Origin: Conexibacter sp.
Lineage (GTDB): Bacteria > Actinomycetota > Thermoleophilia > Solirubrobacterales > Solirubrobacteraceae
DNA length: 39,641 bases
Assembly (NCBI GenBank): GCA_025964325.1
Contig: JAOPZA010000071.1
Coordinates: 1 to 39,641, forward strand
Reading direction: 5' to 3'
Shown: positions 22,779 to 30,989 of the stretch, piece by piece
Layout: each line of letters starts with the position of its first letter
Position numbering within the stretch: position 1 is the first letter of the stretch
Notes under the pieces: generated by a model
Database searches by the model: none
What the model was told of the DNA's origin: nothing
The model's input: the letters and a program-made list of their open reading frames with translations, nothing else
Program-made: the position numbers and the translations under genes

Positions 22779-24851
22779 ATGGCGAAGGACACCGAGAAGC
22801 TGATCCGCCAGCTGTCGCTCATCAGCTACCTGATGGCGGAGCGGCGCCCCGTCACGGCCCCCGAGATCCGCCGCGACGTCGAGGGCTACAGCGCGATGAA
22901 CGAGGACGCGTTCGCGCGGCGCTTCTACGCGGACCGCTCCGAGCTCGAGGCGCTCGGCATCCAGCTGTCGGTCGACAAGCCGCTCGAGGGCCTCGCCGAG
23001 CAGGAGAACTACTCGCTTCCGCCGGAGAACTTCCACCTGCCGGCGATCGAGTTCGACGCCCAGGAGCTGGCCGGGCTGCAGACCGCGCTCAGCCTGCTCG
23101 ACGGCAAGTTCGCCTACGCCGAGCCGCTGCGGCTCGCGCTGCAGCAGATCTCCTGGGGCCGCCCGAGCCCGCTGCAGGCGCCCGAGCAGCGCTCGATCGC
23201 GCTCGGCATCACCGCCTCGGCCGGCGGCCACGACCTCTCGCAGCGGCTCGCGAAGATCGAGACGGCGATCTTCCGCCGCAAGACGATCGTCTTCGACTAC
23301 TACACGATGGCGCGTGACGACCTCGGCACGCGCAGGGTCGACCCCTACCAGCTGCTCTTCCAGGGCGGCCAGTTCTATCTCGTCGGCCGCTCGCACGAGC
23401 GCGACGCGATCCGCGTCTTCCGCCTCTCGCGGATCCGCGGCAAGGTCGCCTACGCGTCGAAGGCCGAGCACGACTTCCAGCGCCCCGAGGAGTTCGACCC
23501 GCGCGCCTACGCGAACCGCATCCAGTGGCAGTTCGGCGAGCCGCTCGGCGCCGCGGAGGTCCGCATCGCGGGCCGCATCGCGTGGCAGATCGAGCGCCAC
23601 TTCGGCCGCTACGGCAGCTTCCGCCCCGCCCTCCCGAAGGAGGGCGCGGCCGACGATCGGGTGTTCGAGACGGGCTACGCCGACGCGCGCCAGCTCGTCG
23701 CCTGGGTCCTCGGGCTGGGCGAGAACGCGCACCTGATCGGCCCGCCGGAGCTGGTCGAGGAGCTGCACGCGCGGCTCGAGCTGATGGTCGAGCGTCACGC
23801 CGGCGACGGCCCCGAGCTGGCCGACGCGGTCGCGCCGGCCGAGCTGCTCGGCGCCGAGGCCGACCGCGACAGCAACGGCCGCCGCGAGCCGGCCGCGATC
23901 CGCCCCGAGCGCTTCGCCCGGCTCGTGACGCTCGCGAGCATCCTGATCCAGTCGGGGAGAGCGGGCCGCCGGATCCCCGTCGAGGAGGTCTGCGAGCGGC
24001 TGCAGATCTCCGAGCAGGAGCTGGCCGAGGACATCGGCGTCCTGAACGTCGTCAACTTCGGCGCCGGCTCCTACGTGCTCTATGCCGAGGTGCAGTCGGA
24101 CGGGATGATCGAGGTCGACCCGGAGGCCTACGGCGACTCGTTCGCCCGCCCCGCACGGCTGCTGCCGGTCGAGGCGAAGGCGCTCGTCGCGGCGATCGAC
24201 CTGATCGGCGAGTACATCCCCGAGGGATCGCTCGCGTCGGCGCGCAGAAGAGTCGTCGACGCACTCGGCGAGGACCCGATCCGCGAGGGGCTGCAGGTCG
24301 CGACCGACCAAGGCGACAACGCGCAGATCGCCCGCAGCGTGTCGGACGCGATCCGCGGCTCGCAGCTGCTGGAGATCGAGTACTACAAGGCGAACGAGGA
24401 CCGCTTCTCGCGGCGCGAGATCGAGCCGTACGCGCTGATGAACGGGCGCGAGGGCTGGTACGTCGTCTCCTACGACCCGGCCGCCGACGGCGTCCGCCAC
24501 TTCCGGCTCGACCGGATCAAGTCGGCGACCGCCTCGGGGACCGTCTACGAGCCGCGCCCGGAGGTCGACCCGACGGCCGACATCGAGGGCTGGCCGCGCA
24601 CCGGCGAGGTACCGGCCTCGCGCCGCGCCCGCGTCTGGATCTCGCCGGAGCGGGCCCGCTGGGCGCGCGAGGAGCGCACCCTCGTCGAGGAGCTGGCCGA
24701 CGGCGCCGTGATCGTCGAGCTGAGCTTCGCCGGCGTCGACTGGCTCGTGCGCGAGGTGCTGAAGGAGGCGGGCGACGCCGCCGTGCTCGAGCCATCGGAC
24801 GCGCGCGACGCGGTGCGTGCCGCGGCCGAGAAGCTCGCGGGCGTGGCGTAG
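22779..24851 (+). CDS. pafBC: Fused PafB-PafC WYL-domain DNA-damage regulator
   Basis: 690 residues, two homologous halves. Each half has a helix-turn-helix (about 10-75 and 375-440), a WYL domain (first around 180-260: RVDPYQLLFQGGQFYLVGRS; second around 530-610: EIEPYALMNGREGWYVVSYD) and a WCX-type C-terminal extension. In mycobacteria PafB and PafC are separate proteins that form a heterodimer and activate LexA-independent DNA-damage genes; fused versions occur in other actinobacteria. In mycobacteria the genes sit beside pafA, but here the neighbours are a YhaM nuclease and a PPOX-fold protein. Lhr is damage-induced in mycobacteria and is encoded 6 kb away, so a functional link is possible but unproven. 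Confidence 0.9.
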   Translation: MAKDTEKLIRQLSLISYLMAERRPVTAPEIRRDVEGYSAMNEDAFARRFYADRSELEALGIQLSVDKPLEGLAEQENYSLPPENFHLPAIEFDAQELAGLQTALSLLDGKFAYAEPLRLALQQISWGRPSPLQAPEQRSIALGITASAGGHDLSQRLAKIETAIFRRKTIVFDYYTMARDDLGTRRVDPYQLLFQGGQFYLVGRSHERDAIRVFRLSRIRGKVAYASKAEHDFQRPEEFDPRAYANRIQWQFGEPLGAAEVRIAGRIAWQIERHFGRYGSFRPALPKEGAADDRVFETGYADARQLVAWVLGLGENAHLIGPPELVEELHARLELMVERHAGDGPELADAVAPAELLGAEADRDSNGRREPAAIRPERFARLVTLASILIQSGRAGRRIPVEEVCERLQISEQELAEDIGVLNVVNFGAGSYVLYAEVQSDGMIEVDPEAYGDSFARPARLLPVEAKALVAAIDLIGEYIPEGSLASARRRVVDALGEDPIREGLQVATDQGDNAQIARSVSDAIRGSQLLEIEYYKANEDRFSRREIEPYALMNGREGWYVVSYDPAADGVRHFRLDRIKSATASGTVYEPRPEVDPTADIEGWPRTGEVPASRRARVWISPERARWAREERTLVEELADGAVIVELSFAGVDWLVREVLKEAGDAAVLEPSDARDAVRAAAEKLAGVA

Positions 24852-24862
24852 GCGCGGGCGCG

Positions 24863-25333
24863 ATGAGCAGACGCGACCAGATCCGCATGAGCGACGAGGA
24901 GATCGCCGCGTTCCTCGACGAGCAGCGGACCGTCATCCTCGCCTCCAACGGGCGCGACGGCTGGCCGCACCTGATGCCGCTCTGGTACGTCGTGCGCGAC
25001 GGCGAGCTGTGGTCGTGGACCTTCGCGAGATCGCAGAAGACGCGCAACATCGAGCGCGATCCGCGCGTCGCGCTGCAGATCGAGGCAGGCGAGAGCTACG
25101 GCCAGCTGCGCGGGCTGATGATCCGCGCGAACGTGACGGTCCACCGCGACGTCGAGGTCGTGACCGACGTCGCGACCGACCTGTTCGGGCGCTACACCGC
25201 GGACGGCGGCACGCCCGCGCCGGAGGTGCTCGAGATGATCCACGGGCAGGCGCCCAAGCGCGTCGCGCTGCAGTTCGTGGCGGCCGCGCCGGCGGTCTCC
25301 TGGGACCACGCGAAGCTCGGCGGGGCCTACTAG
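24863..25333 (+). CDS. PPOX-class flavin/F420-dependent protein
   Basis: 156 residues forming one split-barrel pyridoxamine-phosphate-oxidase-like domain: EEIAAFLDEQRTVILASNGR, then DGWPHLMPLWYVVRDGELWS, then TRNIERDPRVALQIEAGESY. The W-P-H-x-x-P-x-W pattern resembles actinobacterial F420-binding enzymes such as Rv1155-like and biliverdin-reducing proteins. Cofactor (FMN or F420) is not decided by sequence alone. It lies 11 bases after pafBC and is likely cotranscribed. A bidirectional terminator follows. Confidence 0.8.
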   Translation: MSRRDQIRMSDEEIAAFLDEQRTVILASNGRDGWPHLMPLWYVVRDGELWSWTFARSQKTRNIERDPRVALQIEAGESYGQLRGLMIRANVTVHRDVEVVTDVATDLFGRYTADGGTPAPEVLEMIHGQAPKRVALQFVAAAPAVSWDHAKLGGAY

Positions 25334-25358
25334 CCCTCGCTAGGAGCGCGCGCCACGG

Positions 25359-25377
25359 CTGCGGGTTTCGCCCGCAG
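25359..25377. terminator. Bidirectional terminator between convergent genes
   Basis: CTGCGGG-TTTCG-CCCGCAG, seven perfect pairs, placed between the PPOX gene (+) and the DJ-1/PfpI gene (-), which converge with 73 bases between their stops. It can serve both. Confidence 0.65.
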
Positions 25378-25406
25378 GGCGAACACCCGCGACCGAAAGC
25401 GAGCGC

Positions 25407-26036
25407 TCAGCGCGAGGTTTCGGCCGGGTCGCGTTGCCAGACGACGCCGCGCCGCTCGAAGTCGACGGCGCGCTCGAGCTTCCCGGCGGCGCGCGCGCCG
25501 ACGTGACGCTCGACGAGCCACAGCGCGAGGTCGAGCCCGGACGTGACGCCGCCGGCCGTCACGACGTCGCCGTCGTCCACCACGCGGGCCTCGAGGACGC
25601 GGGCGCCGGCCGCGCGCAGGTCCTCGCGTGCGGTCGGGTGCGTCGTCGCCGGGCGGCCGTCGAGCAGCCCGGCGGCCGCCAGCAGCAGCGCGCCGGTGCA
25701 GACGGACGCCATCAGCACGCCGCTCGCGTGCAGGGCCGCGAGCGCGCGCGGCAGCTCGCCCCGCTCGACCTCGGCGCGCGCGCCCGCCGGGGCGGAGGCG
25801 TCGAGCCAGCCGCCGCCGGGCACGATCACGAGGTCGACATCGGCGGCCTCGCGCGAGAGCGGCCGCGGACCGACCAGGACGGCGCCATGCGAGGAGGTCA
25901 CGGTGGGGGCGTCGCCGAGCTGCACCAGCGCGACCTCGAGCCGGCCGCCGGCGCGCTCGACCTTGGCGAGCAGCTCGAACGGCGCGAAGGCGTCGAGGTC
26001 GTCGAAGCCCTCGTAGACGGTGATCTCGATCTTCAT
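25407..26036 (-). CDS. DJ-1/PfpI superfamily protein
   Basis: 209 residues. Start MKIEITVYEGFDDLDAFAPFE is typical of the family; IVPGGGW and the nucleophile elbow ASVCTGALLLAAAGLLDGRPATTH carry the catalytic Cys, and VTAGGVTSGLDLALWL the C-terminal helix. Members include isonitrile hydratases and the amidase-like domains of AraC regulators. The elbow and the GGVTSG segment resemble isonitrile hydratase-like proteins, but many uncharacterised members share this. An in-frame ATG lies 14 codons upstream. 26036 is preferred because the fold begins there. It is divergent from rmlA with 92 bases between the starts. Confidence 0.8.
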   Translation of the reverse strand: MKIEITVYEGFDDLDAFAPFELLAKVERAGGRLEVALVQLGDAPTVTSSHGAVLVGPRPLSREAADVDLVIVPGGGWLDASAPAGARAEVERGELPRALAALHASGVLMASVCTGALLLAAAGLLDGRPATTHPTAREDLRAAGARVLEARVVDDGDVVTAGGVTSGLDLALWLVERHVGARAAGKLERAVDFERRGVVWQRDPAETSR

Positions 26037-26114
26037 GCCGAAGATGCTCGCCGATCGCTCGTCGCCGCGTAGCCGCACCGCGCTGCGGCGCGACTTCGCC
26101 GGCCCGCGAGTCGT

Positions 26115-26120
26115 TACGCT
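26115..26120 (+). promoter_or_regulatory. -10 box (TACGCT), predicted leaderless promoter of the rml operon
   Basis: TACGCT, identical to the box before the response regulator at 1694, ends eight bases before ATG 26129. Confidence 0.5.
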
Positions 26121-26128
26121 GCTCGACG

Positions 26129-27205
26129 ATGAACGAGCTCCGAGGCCTCATCCTGTCCGGCGGCAAGGGCACGCGCCTGCGACCGATCACGCACACGAGC
26201 GCGAAGCAGCTCGTGCCGGTGGCGAACAAGCCGGTGCTGTTCTACGGGATCGAGGCGATGGCGGCGGCGGGGATCCGTCAGATCGGCATCATCATCGCGC
26301 CCGAGACGGGCGACGAGATCCGCGAGATCGCGGGCGACGGGCGGCGCTTCGGCGTCGAGATCACCTACCTGCCGCAGTCGGCGCCGCTCGGGCTCGCGCA
26401 CGCGGTGCTGACGGCCGAGCCGTTCCTGCAGGACGCGCCGTTCGTGATGTACCTCGGCGACAACCTGCTGCAGGGCGGGATCCAGGACCTCGTCGACGCG
26501 TTCCGCCGCAACGAGCCCGACGCGCTGATCCTGCTGACGCCGGTGCCCGATCCGCAGAACTTCGGCGTCGCCGAGCTGAACGGCGACGGCAGCGTCACGC
26601 GCCTCGTCGAGAAGCCGGCCGTGCCGGCGACCGACCTCGCGCTCGTCGGCGTCTACATGTTCACCGCCGGCATCCACGACGCCGCTCGCGCGATCGAGCC
26701 GTCGGCCCGCGGCGAGCTCGAGATCACCGACGCGATCCAGTACCTCGTCGACCAGGGCCGCCGCGTCGAGCCGCACGTCGTGCGCGGCTGGTGGAAGGAC
26801 ACCGGCCGGCTCGACGACATGCTCGAGGCCAACCGGCTGATCCTCGACGCGATAGAGCCCCGCGTCGAGGGCGAGCTCGTCGACTCGCAGGTCGACGGCC
26901 GCGTCGTGATCGAGCCGGGCGCGGTGCTCGTGCGCTGCACCGTGCGCGGCCCGGCGATCATCGGCGCCGGCACGACGCTGACCGACTGCTACATCGGCCC
27001 CTACACGGCGATCGCGGAGAACTGCGCGGTCGAGAACGCCGAGGTCGAGCACTCGATCCTGCTGAGCGGCTCGTCGGTGCGCGACCTCGCGGGCCGCATG
27101 GAGTCCTCGCTGCTCGGCCGCAACGTCGTGATCCGCCGCGACGGCCGCCAGCCGAAGGCCTACCGCTTCATGGTCGGCGACAACAGCGAGATAGGAATCT
27201 TGTGA
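26129..27205 (+). CDS. rmlA: Glucose-1-phosphate thymidylyltransferase, long form
   Basis: 358 residues. Nucleotidyltransferase domain with signature LILSGGKGTRLRPIT (about 6-20), KQLVPVANKP, MYLGDNLLQGG and LVEKP, followed by a left-handed beta-helix tail (about 270-350: IIGAGTTLTDCYIGPYTAIA). The extra C-terminal beta-helix marks the long RmlA/StrD-type branch. It makes dTDP-glucose from dTTP and glucose-1-phosphate, step one of dTDP-L-rhamnose synthesis. Its stop overlaps the rmlD start (TGATG). Confidence 0.92.
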   Translation: MNELRGLILSGGKGTRLRPITHTSAKQLVPVANKPVLFYGIEAMAAAGIRQIGIIIAPETGDEIREIAGDGRRFGVEITYLPQSAPLGLAHAVLTAEPFLQDAPFVMYLGDNLLQGGIQDLVDAFRRNEPDALILLTPVPDPQNFGVAELNGDGSVTRLVEKPAVPATDLALVGVYMFTAGIHDAARAIEPSARGELEITDAIQYLVDQGRRVEPHVVRGWWKDTGRLDDMLEANRLILDAIEPRVEGELVDSQVDGRVVIEPGAVLVRCTVRGPAIIGAGTTLTDCYIGPYTAIAENCAVENAEVEHSILLSGSSVRDLAGRMESSLLGRNVVIRRDGRQPKAYRFMVGDNSEIGIL

Positions 27206-28050
27206 TGCGCCTGCTCGTGACCGGCGCGGCCGGGATGCTCGGGCAGGACGTCGTGCGGGCGGCGCGCGCGCGCGGCTGGGAGCCGCTGCCGTTCGCCCGC
27301 GCCGAGCTCGACGTGACGGATGCCGCGGCCGTCGAAGCGGCGATCGCCGCCGCAGCGCCTGACGCCGTCGTCAACTGCGCCGCCTGGACCGACGTCGACG
27401 GCGCCGAGTCCGACGCCGCCGGAGCCGGCGCGATCAACGCGACCGCGGCGGGCGTGCTCGCGCGTGCCTCCGCCGCGGCCGCCGCCCGTCTCGTGCAGGT
27501 CTCGACCGACTACGTCTTCGACGGCGAGAGAGGCGCCCCCTACGTCGAGTCCGACGCGACGGCGCCGCGCTCGGTCTATGGCAGCACGAAGCTCGACGGC
27601 GAGCACGCCGTCGCAGCCGCGGGCGGCTCGCACGCGATCGCGCGCACCCAGTGGCTGTTCGGTGCCGGGGGCCGTAACTTCGCCGCGACGATGCTCGCGC
27701 TCGGCGCCGAGCGCGACGAGGTGACGGTCGTGACCGATCAGCTCGGCCTCCCGACCGCGACCGCCGCCCTGGCGGTCGCGCTGCTCGAGCTCGCCGCCGG
27801 CGAGAGCCAGGGCGTCCATCACCTCGCGGGCGGCGGGGAGCCGGTCTCGTGGCACGGCTTCACGCTCGAGATCTTCCGCCAGGCCGGGCTCAGCTGCCGC
27901 GTCCTGCCCTGCACGACGGCCGCGATGCCGCGGCCGGCGCCGCGGCCCGCCTTCAGCGCGCTCGCCAGCGAGCGCCCCGAGACCCCGCGGCTGCCGCCGT
28001 GGCAGGACGGCCTCGCCCACTACCTCGAAAGGCGAAAGGTCCACGCATGA
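27205..28050 (+). CDS. rmlD: dTDP-4-dehydrorhamnose reductase
   Basis: 281 residues, extended SDR fold. N-terminal NADPH site LLVTGAAGMLGQDVV, NCAAWTDVDGAE, VQVSTDYVFDGERGAPYVES and the catalytic YGSTKLDGE (YxxxK) are all in place. It catalyses the last step of dTDP-L-rhamnose synthesis. It overlaps rmlA by one base and rmlB by four (ATGA), so the three are translationally coupled. Confidence 0.93.
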   Translation: MRLLVTGAAGMLGQDVVRAARARGWEPLPFARAELDVTDAAAVEAAIAAAAPDAVVNCAAWTDVDGAESDAAGAGAINATAAGVLARASAAAAARLVQVSTDYVFDGERGAPYVESDATAPRSVYGSTKLDGEHAVAAAGGSHAIARTQWLFGAGGRNFAATMLALGAERDEVTVVTDQLGLPTATAALAVALLELAAGESQGVHHLAGGGEPVSWHGFTLEIFRQAGLSCRVLPCTTAAMPRPAPRPAFSALASERPETPRLPPWQDGLAHYLERRKVHA

Positions 28051-29045
28051 AGCTGCTCGTCTGCGGCGGAGCGGGCTTCATCGGCTCGAACTTCGTCCGG
28101 ATCCGCGTCCGCGACCACGGCGACGACGTCGTCGTGCTCGACAAGCTCACGTACGCGGGCCGGCGCGAGAACCTGCACGACCTGACGGACGAGATCCGCT
28201 TCGTGCACGGCGCGATCGAGGATCCGGTCGCCGTCGCCGACGCGATCGCCGGCGTCGACGCGGTCGTCAACTTCGCCGCCGAGACCCACGTCGACCGCTC
28301 TATCTCCGAGCCCGACGCGTTCGTGCGCACGAACGCGCAGGGCACCTACGTCCTGCTCGAGGCCGCCCGCGAGGCCGGGGTCCGCTATCTGCAGGTCTCG
28401 ACCGACGAGGTCTACGGCTCGATCGAGGAGGGCTCCTTCACCGAGGAGTCGCCGCTGAAGCCGTCCTCTCCCTACAGCGCCACGAAGCTCGGCGCCGACC
28501 TGCTGGTGCAGAGCTACTTCCACACCTACGGGCTCGAGACGCTGATCTGCCGCGGCTCGAACAACTACGGGCCCTACCAGTACCCGGAGAAGCTGATCCC
28601 GCTGATGGTGCTGAACGCGCTGCACGGCGACAAGCTGCCGGTCTATGGCGACGGGATGCAGGTCCGCAACTGGCTCTACGTCGAGGACTTCGGCCGTGGC
28701 ATCGGCCATGCGCTCGCGCACGGCGCCGCGGGCGAGGTCTACAACGTCGGCGGCCCCGACGAGTGCCCCAACCTCGAGGTCGTGCAGCGGATCGTCGGAC
28801 TGACCGGCAACGACCAGTCGCTGATCGAGTACGTCACCGACCGCCCGGGCCACGACCGCCGCTACTCGCTCGCGTCGGAGAAGCTGCGGGCGCTCGGTTG
28901 GACGGCGCAGGTGCGCTTCGCCGAGGGCCTCGACCAGACCGTCGCCTGGTACCGCGACAACGCGTGGTGGTGGGAGCCGATCCGCTCCGGCGACTACCTC
29001 GCGTACTACGAGCGCCAGTACGGCCGCGCGCTCGGCAGTGCCTAG
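28047..29045 (+). CDS. rmlB: dTDP-glucose 4,6-dehydratase
   Basis: 332 residues. NAD site LLVCGGAGFIGSNFVR, NFAAETHVDRSI, STDEVYGS (with the catalytic Asp-Glu pair), YSATKLGADLL (YxxxK) and RGSNNYGPYQYPEKLIPLM are the RmlB hallmarks. It converts dTDP-glucose to dTDP-4-keto-6-deoxyglucose. It is the last gene of the rmlA-rmlD-rmlB operon; the 3,5-epimerase rmlC is not present here and must be encoded elsewhere if dTDP-L-rhamnose is the product. Confidence 0.94.
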   Translation: MKLLVCGGAGFIGSNFVRIRVRDHGDDVVVLDKLTYAGRRENLHDLTDEIRFVHGAIEDPVAVADAIAGVDAVVNFAAETHVDRSISEPDAFVRTNAQGTYVLLEAAREAGVRYLQVSTDEVYGSIEEGSFTEESPLKPSSPYSATKLGADLLVQSYFHTYGLETLICRGSNNYGPYQYPEKLIPLMVLNALHGDKLPVYGDGMQVRNWLYVEDFGRGIGHALAHGAAGEVYNVGGPDECPNLEVVQRIVGLTGNDQSLIEYVTDRPGHDRRYSLASEKLRALGWTAQVRFAEGLDQTVAWYRDNAWWWEPIRSGDYLAYYERQYGRALGSA

Positions 29046-29214
29046 AATCCCGAACTTCATCGCTATCGCTGCGTAAGCGGCGCCAAAGCGATGCAGAACT
29101 TGTGCATTCCGCTGGACGGGTGATCCAACGGCACAATGCACCCGGATACACGATCAGGGTCGTTCCGCAGCGCACGCGGACCGAGTCGGAGTCAATCGAC
29201 GCGAAGCGGAGACG

Positions 29215-29460
29215 ATGACGGTGGATCGGACCGGTGACAGCACCATCACGACGCGGCGGTCCGCCTGCATCGGTGGCCTGCTGGACCTCGCCTACGCCGC
29301 CGCCGTCCGCTCGGAGTCGGGCGTCGCCTACCGCCGCTGTTCGCTCGCATCGTCCCCCGCCGCCGAACTGGGGCGCGGACGCGGCCCGTCGCTGCGCCGC
29401 GGGGCCCCGATGCGCCGCCGGCCGCCCGGCGGCTCGCCGCTCGGGCGCCGTCACAGCTGA
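29215..29460 (+). CDS. Possible small protein, unknown
   Basis: 81 codons from an ATG preceded by AGCGGAG at a suitable distance. The first 45 codons use G/C third positions as in real genes of this window (for example GGLLDLAYAAAV), then composition degrades into Arg/Pro/Gly-rich text ending GRRHS. No family recognised. It could be a small protein, the stump of a longer gene or chance. Confidence 0.25.
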   Translation: MTVDRTGDSTITTRRSACIGGLLDLAYAAAVRSESGVAYRRCSLASSPAAELGRGRGPSLRRGAPMRRRPPGGSPLGRRHS

Positions 29461-29569
29461 CGTCGCGGTCGCCCCGGCGGCCACCAGCGTCGCGATCCCG
29501 GAGGTGGCCTCGACGGCCGCCGCGACGCACATCGCGGTGGTCCGGGAGGACGTGCGCGCGCCGCGGGGA

Positions 29570-29575
29570 TAGACT
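29570..29575 (+). promoter_or_regulatory. -10 box (TAGACT) before the TetR gene
   Basis: TAGACT ends 15 bases before ATG 29591, leaving a short 5' UTR of about nine bases with no real Shine-Dalgarno sequence. Confidence 0.4.
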
Positions 29576-29590
29576 GAGCGGCACACCAGG

Positions 29591-30265
29591 ATGGCCAGCT
29601 CCGACCGTACCCCCAGCCGCGCCACGGTCCCGCGCGGCCGTCACGCTCCACCGCTCGAGGTTCGCCTCTCGCTTCAGCGCGAGCGCCTGTTCGAAGCCGC
29701 CGCCGCCGTCTTCGCGGCGACCGGCTACGCCGATGCCAGCGCGGAGTCGATCAGCCGCGCCGCCGGCATGTCGAAGGCGACGTTCTACGAGCACTTCGCC
29801 AACAAGGAGGAGTGCATCCTCGAGCTGTTCGACGCCGCCTACAACGTGCTGCTCGATCGCATCGTGAAGGCAGCGCAGGCCGCCGGCGACGAACCGCTGA
29901 CGCGGATGCGCGCCGGGATGCGGGCGTTCCTCGTCGCGCTCGTCGACTTTCCCAACGAGGGTCAGACGCTGCTGGTCGAGATCATCGGCGCCGGCCCGGC
30001 GGCCGCGCAGCGCCGCGACGAGATCATCGCGCGCTTCGCCGAGGTTCTCGACCGCGAGAACGAGACGGCCTCGCAGCGCGGCTCGTTCCCGCGCTTCGCC
30101 TCGCCCCACGACGCCTTCGCGATCGTCGGCGCGATCGCCGAGCTCGCCTCCCGCCAGATCCGCCTCGGCCGGCCGGAGCACATGCTCGACCTGCAGCCCG
30201 TGATCGAGCGCTTCGCCGTCGGACTGCTCGGTCAGCCGCTGCCGGCGCCCGCGCCCGGCGACTGA
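29591..30265 (+). CDS. TetR/AcrR-family transcriptional regulator
   Basis: 224 residues. A 27-residue basic N-terminal arm precedes the TetR helix-turn-helix (about 28-75: RERLFEAAAAVFAATGYADA, then ISRAAGMSKATFYEHFANKE). The C-terminal ligand/dimer domain (about 85-215) is variable as expected. It is followed after 15 bases by the uracil-DNA glycosylase gene, with which it is probably cotranscribed; it may autoregulate this operon. Ligand unknown. Confidence 0.92.
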   Translation: MASSDRTPSRATVPRGRHAPPLEVRLSLQRERLFEAAAAVFAATGYADASAESISRAAGMSKATFYEHFANKEECILELFDAAYNVLLDRIVKAAQAAGDEPLTRMRAGMRAFLVALVDFPNEGQTLLVEIIGAGPAAAQRRDEIIARFAEVLDRENETASQRGSFPRFASPHDAFAIVGAIAELASRQIRLGRPEHMLDLQPVIERFAVGLLGQPLPAPAPGD

Positions 30266-30280
30266 GGATCCAGGCCGAGG

Positions 30281-30982
30281 ATGGGCGGCGACCGCGCCGC
30301 GCTGACCGCGCTGATGGCGGAGGTGGTGAGCTGCCGGCGCTGTCCGCGGCTCGTGCACTGGCGCGAGCACGTCGCCGCCGTCAAGCGCGCGGCGTTCGCG
30401 AACGAGGAGTACTGGGGCCGGCCGGTGCCGAGCTTCGGCGACCCGGATGCCCGCATCCTCGTGCTCGGCCTGGCGCCCGCGGCGCACGGCGGCAACCGCA
30501 CCGGCCGCGTCTTCACGGGTGATCGCTCGGGCGATTGGCTGTTCGCCTCGATGTGGCGCTGCGGGCTCGCGAACCAGCCCGAGTCGCGCTCGCGCGACGA
30601 CGGGCTCGAGCTGCGCGGCGCCTACGTGACGGCGGCGGTCCGCTGCGCGCCGCCGGCGAACAAGCCGCTGCCGGCGGAACGCGACAACTGCGCGCCGTTC
30701 CTCGAACGGGAGCTGCGCGCGCTGCGCGACGTCAGGGTGATCGTCTGCCTCGGCGGCTTCGGCTGGGACGCCGCGCTGCGCGTCCGCGCTGCGCTCGGCG
30801 ACCCGGTGCCGCGCCCGAAGCCGCGCTTCGGGCATGGCGCCGAGCTGCCGGGCGAGCGCTGGTCGCTGATCGGCTGCTACCACCCGAGCCAGCAGAACAC
30901 GTTCACCGGCCGACTGACCGAGGAGATGATCGACGCCGTCTTCCTGCGCGCACGCGAGATGGCGGGGCTCGAAGCGGTCTGA
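30281..30982 (+). CDS. Family 5 uracil-DNA glycosylase (UDGb)
   Basis: 233 residues. The Fe-S cluster cysteines begin with CRRCPRL (about 18-24) and continue with VRCAPP and a later VIVCLG. Motif A is LGLAPAAHGGNRTGRVFTGD, where Ala replaces the polar catalytic residue of other UDG families, as is characteristic of UDGb, and motif B is CYHPSQQNTFTG. UDGb excises uracil and some deaminated purines from DNA. It lies 15 bases behind the TetR gene and 256 bases before lhr. Confidence 0.9.
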   Translation: MGGDRAALTALMAEVVSCRRCPRLVHWREHVAAVKRAAFANEEYWGRPVPSFGDPDARILVLGLAPAAHGGNRTGRVFTGDRSGDWLFASMWRCGLANQPESRSRDDGLELRGAYVTAAVRCAPPANKPLPAERDNCAPFLERELRALRDVRVIVCLGGFGWDAALRVRAALGDPVPRPKPRFGHGAELPGERWSLIGCYHPSQQNTFTGRLTEEMIDAVFLRAREMAGLEAV

Positions 30983-30989
30983 GGGCACA

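Larger units (their letters stand above)
29046..29590. other. 545-base gap without a confident gene
   Basis: The first 170 bases are less GC-rich than the surroundings and carry an inverted repeat GTGCATT (29102-29108) / AATGCAC (29135-29141), plus ATCGCT/AGCGAT partners near 29065-29095. The rest is GC-rich with competing open frames in several phases. A minus-strand frame contains a hydrophobic stretch (CVAAAVEATSGIATLVAAGA, about 29455-29535) but no convincing start. The region may hold a small RNA, a leader or a decayed gene. Confidence 0.5.

Noticed and set aside
18585-24500. Minus-strand open frame of nearly 2000 codons
   Set aside because: It runs antisense through the LuxR ATPase, YhaM-like and PafBC genes, all with intact family motifs. 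Its translation has no domain and low complexity.
25407-26036. Isonitrile hydratase working with the nitrile hydratase
   Set aside because: The DJ-1/PfpI elbow is shared by many functions and the gene is 17 kb away from the nitrile hydratase operon; there is no direct evidence for a pathway link.
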